From assembly GCF_910592395.1 (NCBI RefSeq), contig NC_088313.1, forward strand, positions 5,708,501 to 5,768,500: DNA of 60,000 nt. The letters are read 5' to 3'. Below, piece by piece: positions 1-9,628 of this stretch. The translations under genes and the position numbers were made by a program. The number at the start of each line of letters is the position of its first letter. Within the stretch, counting starts at the first letter, position 1. Below the pieces are notes generated by a model. The model saw only the letters and a list, made by a program, of their open reading frames with translations. It had not been told where the DNA came from and did no database searches. The stretch is from Lineus longissimus. Lineage: Eukaryota > Nemertea > Pilidiophora > Heteronemertea > Lineidae.

Positions 1-2778
1 GCCGTCACCATGAAGTTCAAGGCAAGAGGTCACCAGCCGGTGGTTCCTCCTGATGCTCCGCCGAAACACAACTTCGAGAACCAACTCCAAATTCGTCTGC
101 CGTTGGGGGTCTACCAGCACATTTGGAAAAAATCTCGAAGTAACGAAGTAAGGGAAGGGACGGCCCCTCCCCACAAGTCCACAGTCCTAGTCATTTCATC
201 ATAAATTTCCTAAGTCCAACCAGGAAATTCCATCGCTGACGTCATAATAATGGTATTCCTAAAACTATTTTTAGACCTCATTTAATATTCATTAGGTTTT
301 CCTGAGCGTACGCGAACTACTGCGGATATAGCTTCTTCCTAGAGCGAATAGGAAATACTCGACGGTCTGACTTGTTCATGTTGTGACGTCATTACGTCAC
401 GTGACTTAGTGCGGGTTTTTCAAAACGTCTTCGGCAGTTGGCCAGTCTGACGCGATTAAAACAGCGATTTTATAATAGATCTAATCAAAAATGGAAAATT
501 TGAGCTTCACATTTGTGATCAACAATTAAAAACGGACGTATTTCCGCAAAGTTGTAAATCACATCATAGTATCACTTTAACATCAACTGCAGTTTTTTGT
601 GGTAGAAAGGAGGTTAATCACATCTTACTCTATTAGATACGCAGTTTGTGTCATCCGCAACTACACTACTTTGTTTTCAATCCCATCTTTGGCACCGGAG
701 GTTCTACTTGAGTGTTTTAACATCTGGAAAACGTGCATTGGTCAGATGAGCGAGGCTGTGTGATAATGAGGATGCGCCACAACTTGGTTTCGAGAAATTT
801 TGTTCATTTTGTAAAGCATATAAGGATGTGAAAGGGTTACCCAATGCACATTGTTGTATGAAATTGATATCTGAGTGATGTCATTTTTTCGGAGGTTTCG
901 GCTGCAGATCACATGGTGTTTTTTTGTTGTTGTTGGTAGAACCACGTGGTGTGAAAATACATGTAGTCACTTTACTCAGAGTCTTTCAAATAAAACGAAA
1001 GACTCTAATTTACTATAGTTATAGCAACAGCGAAACAACGTAATTTACCTTACAATGCTGAACCAAAACCTTGCTATAGTACATCTGAAGTTTGGTATAC
1101 ATGTAGTGTACTTTCTACTGTTTTTTTTTGTTTTGGAATAAAAATTATATCATACTTATTTAAGGTAGCGTTAATAGTTAGCTACTGATGGCCAACGTGA
1201 AGTAATAGAAGACTCCGAGGTTGTCCCCCACAACAAGATTAAACGAAAAATTTGATGATTTACCCTCATTTTAGATCAAAATCCGACGATTTACCATCAT
1301 TTTAGGTCTTATTTTCCGACTTTCCATGATCAAATGGGACATTTGACCCTGCAGTCTGCTATTACTCAAACTTTTAGTCGAAAAACACCTCATTCCTCAA
1401 ACCTAAAATTCTCAAAAAACGTACCAAAAACGTACCAAATCAGCCGCAAAACCTAAAAAGCCCAAAAAACATATAAAAAAAGGACCAAAAACCGCCACTT
1501 TTCATTTCTCCGAAAACGTACCAAATCAGGCTCCAAAACCATTTCCAGCCCCCCCAAAAAAAATCTCCTGGTTATCGCTAATCTTGCAATATCACCGACT
1601 TTTCCAACAAAACACACCTAAGTCAGATATTTCACTAAAAACCCAACACCTATCACTCAACAGTAATATCAAAGGTGAAAATTCTCTCAACAACAGAAAC
1701 TTGACCTCTATGGATGTGTGACTCAATCTACCTGGTGGGACTCGCCATCTCCAGGAATGTACCTAGGGGATTTCCCCAAAGTAGTTTCACTTCTCACATT
1801 CAAAGCTAACACCTTCCTGAGAAGTAGTTTTCCAAGTTAAACCAAGTGGCAATCTCTTAAAGGATGGTAGAGGATTTACTAGACCCAGTGCATCCCCGCT
1901 TACAACGCGAAATAGCTTTATCATCTTTCACTTGATCTTAACAAATGAAACATCTCCGGAAAGGTCATGACGAGGACTATCACTAACCACCCTTAAAAAT
2001 GTTATAGGGGGCGTCACTGTTGAAATAACTGGCATAATTAATGTAAACTTTGACAGCTCATAACTCTCCTATTTCTTGTTCTATCTTCACAAACGAAATA
2101 TCATTGGAAAGATCGCGACGAGGACTATCAGCTACACTACGTGGCACCAAATCTTCGCCACTTTCATTCCATGATTGTAAGATTAGAAACACCTTGAAAT
2201 TGAGGGACCTTCTCCAGCGGGTGCCGACGCTCCACAGTTTTTTCAACACGGTGTGGTTTCCTTCTTAATTGGATCACGTGTCTTGAACTGTCTGCAGAAT
2301 TGCAGCAACCAGTGCCGTTGAAATGACAACCCACAAACAATTAACGTTAACCCCGGATGTGGTAACTGGTTCACTTACCTCATCTGATTGAGAGGGTTTG
2401 CGAAGCCTTCGGTGGAAGTTCTTTAAGAAGTTTACCATTAATAAGATCTCTCTTGCGTTTTTAAGATCATTCGAACGACGTCCCGATTCTCTCGACCAAG
2501 CGAGCTGTTTCTCCGATCTTTTTCTTTTTGGGAGTATTGTAACCTTCAGATCATCATTTAGAGAATCCTTAGGAGAATCATTAGGAGAATCCTTCAGAGT
2601 GAAATTTGTTCACCTTTCTCGTGGTTCACGGGTGTCGAGATCTCTGGCATTTATATCTGGTAAATTCGAGCTTGTGCAATTACTAAGTGTAATAAGACTA
2701 ATTGTGGCCACAGCCATCGAATTTCCCATTTTTAAACTCAGAACACCTGTCCACCTTTCCAATTCATTCATCACGATA
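1..2778. other. Left-edge stretch without recognisable gene
   Basis: I recognise no gene here. A 64-codon frame opens at 10 on the plus strand at the window edge and could be the end of a truncated exon, but nothing in it matches a family I know. Two weak direct repeats lie inside: a 20-bp motif reading roughly GATGATTTACCCTCATTTTAG twice within 1252-1312, and a diverged pair at about 1916-1985 and 2055-2130 sharing the core GACGAGGACTATCA. The stretch is AT-rich and ends at the TA dinucleotide that borders the Tc1 element. A 186-codon frame at 2398-2958 runs into that element and is judged spurious. Confidence 0.5.
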
Positions 2779-2780
2779 TA

Positions 2781-4440
2781 CACTGTTGGGCAAAATGGTT
2801 GTCACCCCTGCGATGGCAGTATGATTTCATATCCATTTTTAATTTATTTTGATATGGTAAACATTAATGAGTGGAAACTTTGCAGTTGTACACACATGGT
2901 ATTAGCGGGTGTTTTTGGACCACAAACTTGCACATGTTTGCCATCAATTGCTTATTAGTTGACATTTCATCTACGGAGGCTCATCAGGGACCTAAACTAT
3001 GGAAAACATCTTTGTCATTGTTTCACTCTGTTCTCTCCATCTGACCAGATTTGATTGTCCAAATTGATAGGAATTGCACAATTGGGTAATTTCTCACTGC
3101 TTGCATACCTAATATCGCGTATTGCCCCCACGGGCTGCAATGAGCGCTGCAATTCGTCGGGACATGCTTGTAACGAGGCTTTGTATCCTTCGTTGGGGGA
3201 TTTCGCCCCAAATACGGACAATTGCATCACCAAGGTCGGCAAGGTTCTGAGGCTGAGGGTTCAAATTTTCGAGTTCTGTGCCGATATGGTCCCACAGGTG
3301 CTCTATGGGGTTCATATCCGGGCTGTAAGGAGGCCAGTCCAGACGGCTGACGTCTTGTTCGTGCAAGAAATTTTTCACTATTGCTGCTCTGTGGGGTCTG
3401 GCGTTGTCGTCTGCTAGTGTCCAGTTGTTGCCTAAGTGGGCCCTTGCTTCAGGCAGCACGTGATCTCGGATGATCTCCAAGTAGAGGAGACCGTTTACAT
3501 TTTGCTCTAGGACGCGGACTGCAGTTTTTCCATGATAATGAATGGCGCCCCAGATATTGACTGAACCACCTCCAAATGGAATACGCAGGCCTACACAGTC
3601 TTCCCGAGGCTGCTCGCCTGGTAATCGACGAACTCTGACCCTGCCATCAACACGGAACAGCAAGAAACGGGACTCGTCACCAAAGACGATGTGGCGCCAC
3701 ATTTCGTCCGGCACGTTAGCATGCGCTCTCGCCCACAGAAGCCGTCGACGTTTCGCCGCATCTGTCAATTTTAGACAGACTACCTGCCTTCTTGCATGAT
3801 ACCCGGCAGCAATCAGCCTACGGTTTACCGTTGTCCGACTAGCGTCAACATTATCCAGGTTGTGCCAGTCATTGCGCAGCTGTGTCGTCGTTTTCTTACG
3901 ATCTGCACGGCAACGACGCAAGAGATGACGGTCGTTTCTTTCATTAGAGATGCGAGGACGACCAGTAGATCTCCCAACGTTAACATTACCGTCCTGTCCC
4001 CACTTCGAAATCCACCTTTGCACCGTCCTTTTCGAAAGTCCCATCACTTCGGCGATGGCGCCCGGACCTTGCCCGCTGCGCCACCTACCAATGGTCTCAC
4101 CTCGCTGAATTTGGCTGTACGGGCCGGGCATGACAAGTTCTGCATTGGCTGGTCAAGAAAATCCAACAGGATTGCGTTGGTTAATAGGAGAATGCACGAA
4201 CACGTAGTCGGCTGTGGACTGGGCATAGGACGGAAAGGACATGGTCAGCAGAAACACTCCTTTTATAGTGTCTTATCACATTACACGACTGCCATACCCT
4301 GTGACGAAATTGAATTAGGTCACTCATGTCAATTTCAATCTAAGAATGAAAGAAACCTGACCATGATTGTGGAGAAATATGGATATAAACCTGAAACTCA
4401 CAATTTTCTATAGGGGTGACAACCATTTTGCCCAACAGTG
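2781..4440 (-). mobile_element. Tc1-like DNA transposon, apparently complete
   Basis: A 1660-bp element bounded by perfect 29-bp terminal inverted repeats (2781-2809 and 4412-4440, both beginning CACTGTTGGGCAAAATGG when read inward). It is flanked on both sides by TA (2779-2780 and 4441-4442), the target duplication expected of the Tc1/mariner superfamily. It carries one uninterrupted transposase on the minus strand. Perfect TIRs plus an open ORF suggest a recent insertion that may still be autonomous. On the right it abuts Polinton DNA polymerase sequence. The left flank does not read as the missing upstream part of that polymerase, so the two flanks may not have been contiguous before insertion, or the polymerase was already truncated there. 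Confidence 0.93.
3109..4131 (-). CDS. Tc1-type DD34E transposase
   Basis: A 340-residue uninterrupted ORF, the usual length for Tc1 transposases. It binds its TIRs and cuts and pastes the element at TA sites. The N-terminal part (about 1-60) reads as a helix-turn-helix domain (IAEVMGLSKRTVQRWISKWG) followed by a GRPR motif at 57-60, which in this family links the two DNA-binding halves. The catalytic triad is visible: D152 in FGDESRF, D242 in LADDNARPHRA and E277 in SPDMNPIEHLW, giving exactly 34 residues between the second D and the E (DD34E). The start at 4131 lies about 300 bp inside the right TIR and is the first ATG before the helix-turn-helix. No frameshift or stop is seen, in contrast to almost every other transposase in the window. 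Confidence 0.95.
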   Translation of the reverse strand: MPGPYSQIQRGETIGRWRSGQGPGAIAEVMGLSKRTVQRWISKWGQDGNVNVGRSTGRPRISNERNDRHLLRRCRADRKKTTTQLRNDWHNLDNVDASRTTVNRRLIAAGYHARRQVVCLKLTDAAKRRRLLWARAHANVPDEMWRHIVFGDESRFLLFRVDGRVRVRRLPGEQPREDCVGLRIPFGGGSVNIWGAIHYHGKTAVRVLEQNVNGLLYLEIIRDHVLPEARAHLGNNWTLADDNARPHRAAIVKNFLHEQDVSRLDWPPYSPDMNPIEHLWDHIGTELENLNPQPQNLADLGDAIVRIWGEIPQRRIQSLVTSMSRRIAALIAARGGNTRY

Positions 4441-4442
4441 TA

Positions 4443-5324
4443 ATTTTAAGCAGCGAATGGTGTTGAAAAAAATCCACAATGTAATCAGTTTTAAACAGAG
4501 AAAGTGGTTGGGAAAATATATTGATTTCAACACGAAACAGAGTATGGGTGGCTAAAACAGACTTTTGAAAGACTTCTTCAAATTAATGAACAACGCTTTC
4601 TATGGAAAAACCTGTGAAAACAAAAGGAAAAGGAAGGATGTTGTGTTGGTCACAAACCACGACGTTGCTTTGAGGATGCACGCCAATCCTAAGTTCGACT
4701 CGGAAGTTATATTCGATGAGGAATTGGTTGCAATTCTGATGAGAAAAACAAGTATGGTGTTCGATAAACCAATTTACATTGGGGCTACAGTTCTAGAACT
4801 GTCCAAGTTATTAATGTGCAATTTCTACTACGAGACTCTGCCACACCACATTTCGGTGAGAAAAACATAGACTTACTCTATCTTGATACTGACAGTTTTG
4901 TCTTAAAGTTAAAGACTGATGATTTAACGAAGGACCTGACAACTCTTAAGGAACATTTTGATTTCATTAACTATCCAAAAGACCACACCCGATGTATGAC
5001 AATAGCATGGTGAAAGTTCCGGGGTGTTTTAAAGACGAGTTGGCGGGGGATGAAATAACAGAATTTATTGCTTTAAAAAGTAAGATGTATGCCTACAGAA
5101 CTAAATCCTCCGAGTTCAAGGGAATAAGTAGCAATGTGGTGAAAACCAATATTTCATTCGATGACTACTACAGTTCGTTCGTTGATAGAAAAACATGGTA
5201 ACATGATATGAGGGTGTTAAGATCTGATAAGCACAGTACGTTTGTGGATGAGGTTAATCAACGCAGTTTAAATCCATTCGATGATAAGAGATATATTTTA
5301 GACGATGGAATTTCAACGGTTCTA
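4443..5324 (+). pseudogene. Polinton-type family B DNA polymerase, C-terminal fragment
   Basis: The fragment covers the palm and thumb part of a protein-primed PolB. Reading upstream to downstream there is a block around KIHNVISFKQRKWLGKYIDF (4465-4530), then motif B as DFFKLMNNAFYGKT (from about 4571), motif C as LLYLDTDSF (about 4876-4902), a segment with EFIALKSKMYAY, and the conserved C-terminal NPFDDKRYILDDGIST (about 5268-5316). The reading frame changes at least three times (near 4555, 4850-4870 and 4990), and there is an in-frame TAA at 5199-5201, so it is not functional. The exonuclease domain and motif A are absent. The Tc1 element borders its left end exactly. The homology stops at the start of the short-unit repeat at about 5325, where intact relatives would add only a few residues. 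Confidence 0.88.
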
Positions 5325-5328
5325 GGTA

Positions 5329-6210
5329 ATAAAGGTACAGGAAAAAAAGGTACAGGAAAAAAGGTACGGAAATAAAGGTACAGGAAATAAAAGTACAAGA
5401 AATAAAAGTACTGGAAATAAAGGTACCGGAAAAAAAGGTACTGGAAATAAAGGTACACAAAATGGCATAAATAGGTAAAAAAAGGTACACAAAGGTGGCG
5501 CATCTGGCATCCTACCTTGCATTTCACATTAAGATTTTTCGCCAATTTCCCTATATAGCTTGTTTTTGGTCTTAAATCTAATAATTTGTCTGTTAAGACC
5601 TAATTGGCCAGGCAAATTCTAAATTGGGTCCAGTTCTATGATGAATGTTATTTGATTAATTGCAAGTTAATGAGTTTAATGCGAAACAACATAGAATGAG
5701 TTTAATCATATTCAGATTTATGTCCAGGGGTTGCTGATAGAACTCCTCCTTACAGTTCAACTTTAAATCACATGGTTTCTTGTGCAATACATGGTTTCTT
5801 GTGCAATATTTCTATTCTCTTAGTTTACAATGTCTTCACCACATTATTGGAAAAAAGGGATTCCAGTTGGACTAATTACTGATCCGCCCCTGATAAGAAT
5901 ATGACACGAGTATTTTAAAATTTAAAAGAACATGTTGAAGGTCAGCTCCCCCAACTTCTTCCATAACAAAATTGTCCGCAATGTATTAAACTATTTTAAG
6001 GCACCACCTTAGTCACAGAAGAAGGAAAATGGGCAAGAAAAGAAAAAGGCATAGGCCGAATCTGAACCAGTTGAAGAACATAAGATTCTAAAAAAATTGT
6101 GTACTTTTTTACCTATTTATGCCATTTTGTGTACCTTTATTTCCAGTACCTTTTTTTCCGGTACCTTTATTTCCAGTATTTTTATTTCCTGTACTTTTAT
6201 TTCCTGTATC
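5329..6210. repeat. Inverted repeat built of a ~15-bp GGTACNGGAAATAAA unit
   Basis: The left array (5329-5492) consists of imperfect head-to-tail copies of GGTACAGGAAATAAA and ends in a unique tail AAATGGCATAAATAGG. The right array (6098-6210) is the near-exact reverse complement of 5378-5492, tail included. The arms are about 113 bp and the intervening loop is about 605 bp. A third, shorter patch of the same units lies at 6686-6733. The conserved tail in both arms means the arms were copied as blocks, not built independently by slippage. It could be the terminal repeats of a small non-autonomous transposon inserted after the polymerase, or a foldback structure. No clear target duplication was found. 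Confidence 0.8.
5493..6097. other. Loop of the short-unit inverted repeat
   Basis: AT-rich sequence with no ORF of note and no recognised domain. A short direct repeat (ATGGTTTCTTGTGCAATA twice, about 5772-5810) is present. It may be the body of a small non-autonomous element whose ends are the arrays on each side. Confidence 0.4.
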
Positions 6211-6806
6211 ATGTAGGAGCCAGTTTTTGCGGGTCTTATCACCAAGTGCAGATTTACTAGCTTCCAGCGATTCCATACACGCAAAAGCTTATTTATTACG
6301 AAATTTGAGATCAATAACGAAATATCTGGGGTGCTGCGTGGATGTTTTAAGCGTGAATTAATCTTGAAATCGCTCACTGAAAGATCGATGCAGACCAAAA
6401 CAAATCCGAAGCGGCTCCCCATTTTCGCGGGTATTGCGCATGCGCGACTGATTGTTGTGTTTCTGTGTGTAGTGCATGATCCTAGGTATTGACCCAGTGT
6501 TTTGAACGTAATTAGAGAATTGCTTGCCTGTTTAGGACGCATTTTGGGCGCTTTCTTTGCGGAACGAAATGAAAATCAAAAATCAGAAAATTTCTTCTCT
6601 GGAAACGAAGTGACGCGCGAGAAAACGGGAAAAAACGGGTTTTCGCGAAATTGGGGATGACTCGAAATTTGGGAGCAGCACCATACCTTTATTTCCGTAC
6701 CTTTTTTCCTGTACCGTTATTACCGTATACCAATTTCAACAGTACCATATGGGCACCACACTATAAGTGAGTAAAACGTCTGTTTGATAAAAAAAATAGT
6801 TAATAA
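6211..6806. other. Unassigned spacer with a third short-unit patch
   Basis: No gene is seen. At 6686-6733 the GGTAC/GGAAATAAA units recur in the same orientation as the right array. The 141-codon minus-strand frame at 6117-6542 is a shadow produced by reading the repeat and is not annotated. The deoxynucleoside kinase-like region starts after this spacer. Confidence 0.4.
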
Positions 6807-6830
6807 ATGGGACAGCAAAAAGGGAAACAA

Positions 6831-6877
6831 GCAGTGAAACCAACAGTGAAACCAACAGTGAAACCAACAGTGAAACA
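6831..6877 (+). repeat. 12-bp tandem repeat (CAACAGTGAAAC)n
   Basis: About four copies of a 12-bp unit, which read in frame as repeated KPTV residues. It sits immediately upstream of kinase-like sequence, where the nucleotide-binding P-loop of a deoxynucleoside kinase would be expected. It therefore appears to have replaced or displaced that motif. Confidence 0.8.
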
Positions 6878-6888
6878 AATTGAAAGCA

Positions 6889-7440
6889 CGAAAGGGGTCT
6901 CAGATGTGGTAGTTGTGCCAGGACCACTAAATGAATGGAGAAACTATAATGGGAAAAATATGCTGGAATTAATGAACAAAAAACGGAAACATAGATTTTC
7001 AGTTGATGGCATTGGAAACAGCTTTTAGAAATAATCACACAGCAGATCCTAAAAAACAATTATTTCGGAAAGAAGTATTTTCTCAACACATCAGATCTTT
7101 TTGCAATTGCACTTGCACTTTAGGAATTTAAATCGTAAGCAGATTCAGAAGTTAGAGGATGCATTTTCCAAGCACTATACAGTTATGTGTGATACTGGTA
7201 AACTCCCTGATTTTATAATTTATCTTCAAACAGACCCAAAAGTTTGTTATGGAAGAATGCAAGAAAGAAACCGTGGAAAAGAAAATTCTATTACTTTAGA
7301 GTACCTGCAACATCTTCACAATCTTCACGAAAATCTATTCATTGAAGAACCGTGGGACTTCCGGGGGAAAATTATTGTTTTTAATGGGAATGAAAGAGCT
7401 GAAGATGTTAGAAAGGAATTTATTAACTTCGTACAAACTC
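6889..7440 (+). pseudogene. Deoxynucleoside kinase-like gene, P-loop missing
   Basis: Enzymes of this family phosphorylate deoxynucleosides for DNA synthesis; large DNA viruses often carry them. The evidence is a block VVVPGPLNEWRNYNGKNMLE (about 6910-6970) that matches the substrate-binding EPxxxWRNxNGxNLL region of the family. A downstream block then has DFIIYLQTDPKVCYGRMQER, followed by the arginine-rich lid and a TLEYLQHLHNLHENLF segment (about 7210-7345), which are typical of TK2/dNK-type kinases. The frame changes between these blocks near 7000-7110, and no GxxGxGK(S/T) P-loop is visible upstream, where a tandem repeat lies instead. It runs in frame into the zinc motif described next, so kinase and zinc/HNH parts may have been one polypeptide. 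It is non-functional as it stands. Confidence 0.72.
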
Positions 7441-7445
7441 TTAAA

Positions 7446-8003
7446 TCCAAATACTGTGTAAAATGTGAAACCAGAAAACCTTATGATTATTATTTTAAGA
7501 ATCGTAAATCTGCAGATGAGTTACAAGGTTACTGTATCGATTGTAGTCGAGAAAATTGTAAGAGTTATATGAGAGAAAAATACAAAGACCCAAAGTTTGA
7601 TGAACTTCAAAAAATGCGTAATTCTATGAGTCATGCTGAAACAGAATCTGCACTTAAAAATTATATTTGTTGAACTAAACAGTTTTTTAATGTTTGGTTG
7701 GATTGGCAGAAAGGAAATCAAAAAGTCAATGAGAGTGAAGAACTACACCATGTTTTGCCAGTGGTCCATTTCGGGGACGTTCCAGAAGTATGTTTGCATT
7801 GGACAAATATAAAAACGATCAGTAGGGAGGAAAATCGTAGGAAGAGTTCAAATGTAGATCACAATCTGTACATGATACAGCTAGCAAAGGCCTGTGATTT
7901 TCTGAGTAGTTATAAGTTCCCAAGTGAAGAAGAAATGAACGAAACTTTGAAGCAATTAGATGCTGTTGAAAAACAATCTAAAGTGATTTTATATCGGTTA
8001 TAG
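7446..8003 (+). pseudogene. Cys4 zinc motif plus HNH-like endonuclease domain
   Basis: Directly after the kinase-like part, in the same frame, comes a four-cysteine motif CVKCETRKPYDYYFKN..CIDCSRENC (about 7456-7560). It resembles the zinc-binding modules seen in viral and phage recombination endonucleases. The frame stops at 7671-7673. The sequence then continues in another frame (7698-8003) with ELHHVLPVVHF and CLHWTNIKTISREENRRKSS (about 7738-7845), which resembles the HNH/His-Me type domain often paired with that zinc motif in large DNA viruses. The likely role is a structure-specific or homing-like nuclease; this is inferred from family resemblance only. One frameshift near 7670 separates the halves. 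It converges on the integrase 3' end with only a few bases between. Confidence 0.6.
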
Positions 8004-8009
8004 GTAACC

Positions 8010-9101
8010 GCTCATTGAATTTTTCTTAATAACCTTTCCACTCAACTAAACCACAATTTTCACCCTTAACTGTTTTGTAGCATAAAACCTTTTCAATCTT
8101 GAATTCAATTTGTTCTGGGCTCGGAACGTAGCTGAGCTCTTCTGTGTAAAAATAACCGTCTACAATTTCTGATTGATAATCCACGAGTTGGTAGACAATG
8201 GGTTTTGTGAAAATTATCTGTTTTATTTTGAAAACTTTTTCAATAAAATTAGGAAGGTAACCTTTAGTAAATATGGTTTGTGTTTTGGTTTACTATAATC
8301 TTTCAGTAGAAATGCACCATAAAGATTGTACCAGACAGTACCAGCATTTTCTTCCTTCCTGGCTTCAACGGGTTTCATTCCAATGGATGCGTGAAATGTT
8401 TGATTGTAACCATTCACTAGATCATCCAACACCCATAACCATTTGTAAGTCTCTTTTGCAGTGAAATATTTCCACAATCTTGATTTTAAAGTCCGGTTAA
8501 ATCTTTCCACATCAGCTGCTTTCTTACTAGAGAAAGTTTAGAACCATTCGATGTTGTTTTTCTCCAGTATTCTTTCAGAAACGTGTTGTAGAATTCTTTA
8601 CCATCATCAAACTGTAATTTCTCTGGTTTGGTTTCTTTGAAAATAGTGACAAATTAATCTTTCACTTCTTCCCCCTTCTTAGTCTTGAGAGGTAAAGCCC
8701 ATGCATAATGACTGAATAAATCAATGGCAGTTAAAATATATCTGAAGTTTTTATTTTCTTTTTGATACTTCCGTAAATCCACTAAATCAGCTTGCCATTG
8801 CTGATCCACGCCAGAGACCATTGTTTTTCGGAAGGTGAATTTTCGTTGATTGGTTTAGGCAATTGGTAGGTTGGTAAATTGGCAAGGAAATCTTTTATTT
8901 CTCTGCACTTGATAAGTGGAGCTTGCGGAACCCTTAGTTTTCCAGCAGGAGCTCGCGCTCCATCACATTTATTATTATCAGATATTTTATTTTTCTCCAA
9001 AGTTGGCTTGCATTTGTATAAGCCACAGTGCTTTGGGGGTTAAAGTACAAGTCCCTCAGATACTGTTCTTTTGAAACATCTTTCTCTGAAGGTTTAACCA
9101 T
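8010..9101 (-). pseudogene. Polinton integrase (retroviral-type, chromodomain-like tail)
   Basis: The sequence reads from MVKPSEKDVSKEQYLRDLYF (start at 9101), through a zinc-binding-like N-terminus ending TYQLPKPI. It then enters the rve catalytic core: QWQADLVDL (first D, about 8780), TAIDLFSHYAWALPLKTKKG, LQFDDGKEFYNTFL (second D, about 8600), and ADVERFNRTLKSRLWKYFTA (catalytic E, about 8505). DLVNGYNQTFHASIGMKP follows. The C-terminal part, read in another frame, includes IKQIIFTKPIVYQLVDYQSE and a chromodomain-like stretch ending LVEWKGY. Frameshifts occur near 8825, 8560 and 8270, and there are in-frame stops (for example after EVKD and WKGY). Full Polinton integrases are of similar total length, so the gene is full length but dead. 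Confidence 0.87.
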
Positions 9102-9628
9102 TTCTTAAAATTTCATTTTCTCACAGTTTGTAAATGGCTACTTTGACATGAGAGTTAGGAACAACATTTTCTGCTGGGATTCGTGGATGGCTCAGAAGAG
9201 CGTTTACAGTAATATTATGCACAAAAACTATGATATGACTGCTGTGTCTTTTCCTGCCCGAAGACGGGATGGTTCGGAGCGTCCTCCGGCGGAGGTGAAA
9301 ATGGGCCCATTTACATCAACGCTTTCGCCATTTTTTGTCTTCCCGAAACCAGTTTGGTTTCGTTTGTCCGGAACGCTTTTGTGGGTTTTAGAGCGCCAGG
9401 CTCTATATATTGTTCGTAGCAGTATGGACAATAATGTGATGTAAGTATAGATGCCATAGTAAGCATCTTTTACGCGTCTTGATCAATATGGATCATATAT
9501 TCTGGTTGCTAACAGCCACGCCACCTCCACTCCTGACAGATCTTCCCGGTCTTTTGGTCACGTGACCTTTTTGCATGCTCCCTTAAAGTGATTATAAAAC
9601 CTTTTCTACTTGTCTTAGGACACACTAC
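9102..9628. other. Spacer between integrase and foldback element
   Basis: A 98-codon plus-strand frame (9148-9444) is locally GC-richer than its surroundings and ends at a GTAAGT donor-like site at 9440. It has no recognised domain and no supporting second exon. The sequence CAAATGGGCCCATTTAC-like core at about 9299-9315 recurs in related form at 15153. I see nothing else assignable. Confidence 0.35.

Larger units (their letters stand above)
4443..9101. mobile_element. Polinton/Maverick-type virus-like element remnant
   Basis: This grouping is an inference from three adjacent decayed modules. They are a protein-primed family B DNA polymerase C-terminus (plus strand), a deoxynucleoside kinase-like plus zinc/HNH gene (plus strand), and a retroviral-type integrase with chromodomain-like tail (minus strand) converging on it with only a few bases between. 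Polymerase plus this integrase is the defining pair of Polintons/Mavericks and adintovirus-like elements. No capsid, packaging ATPase or adenain-like protease is seen, and no bona fide Polinton terminal repeat can be identified. All genes carry frameshifts or stops, so this is a fossil. An inverted repeat made of short units (5329-6210) separates the polymerase from the kinase and may be a later insertion. Confidence 0.75.

Noticed and set aside
2398-2958. 186-codon plus-strand frame
   Set aside because: It starts in AT-rich sequence with a local TTAGGAGAATC repeat and runs 180 bp into the Tc1 element, so it cannot be one gene. No domain.
6117-6542. 141-codon minus-strand frame with repeated EIKV residues
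   Set aside because: The periodic residues are just the translation of the 15-bp inverted array; the rest has no domain.
9148-9444. 98-codon frame ending in a GTAAGT donor-like site
   Set aside because: No recognisable domain, no second exon in phase nearby, and overlapping antisense frame of similar length.
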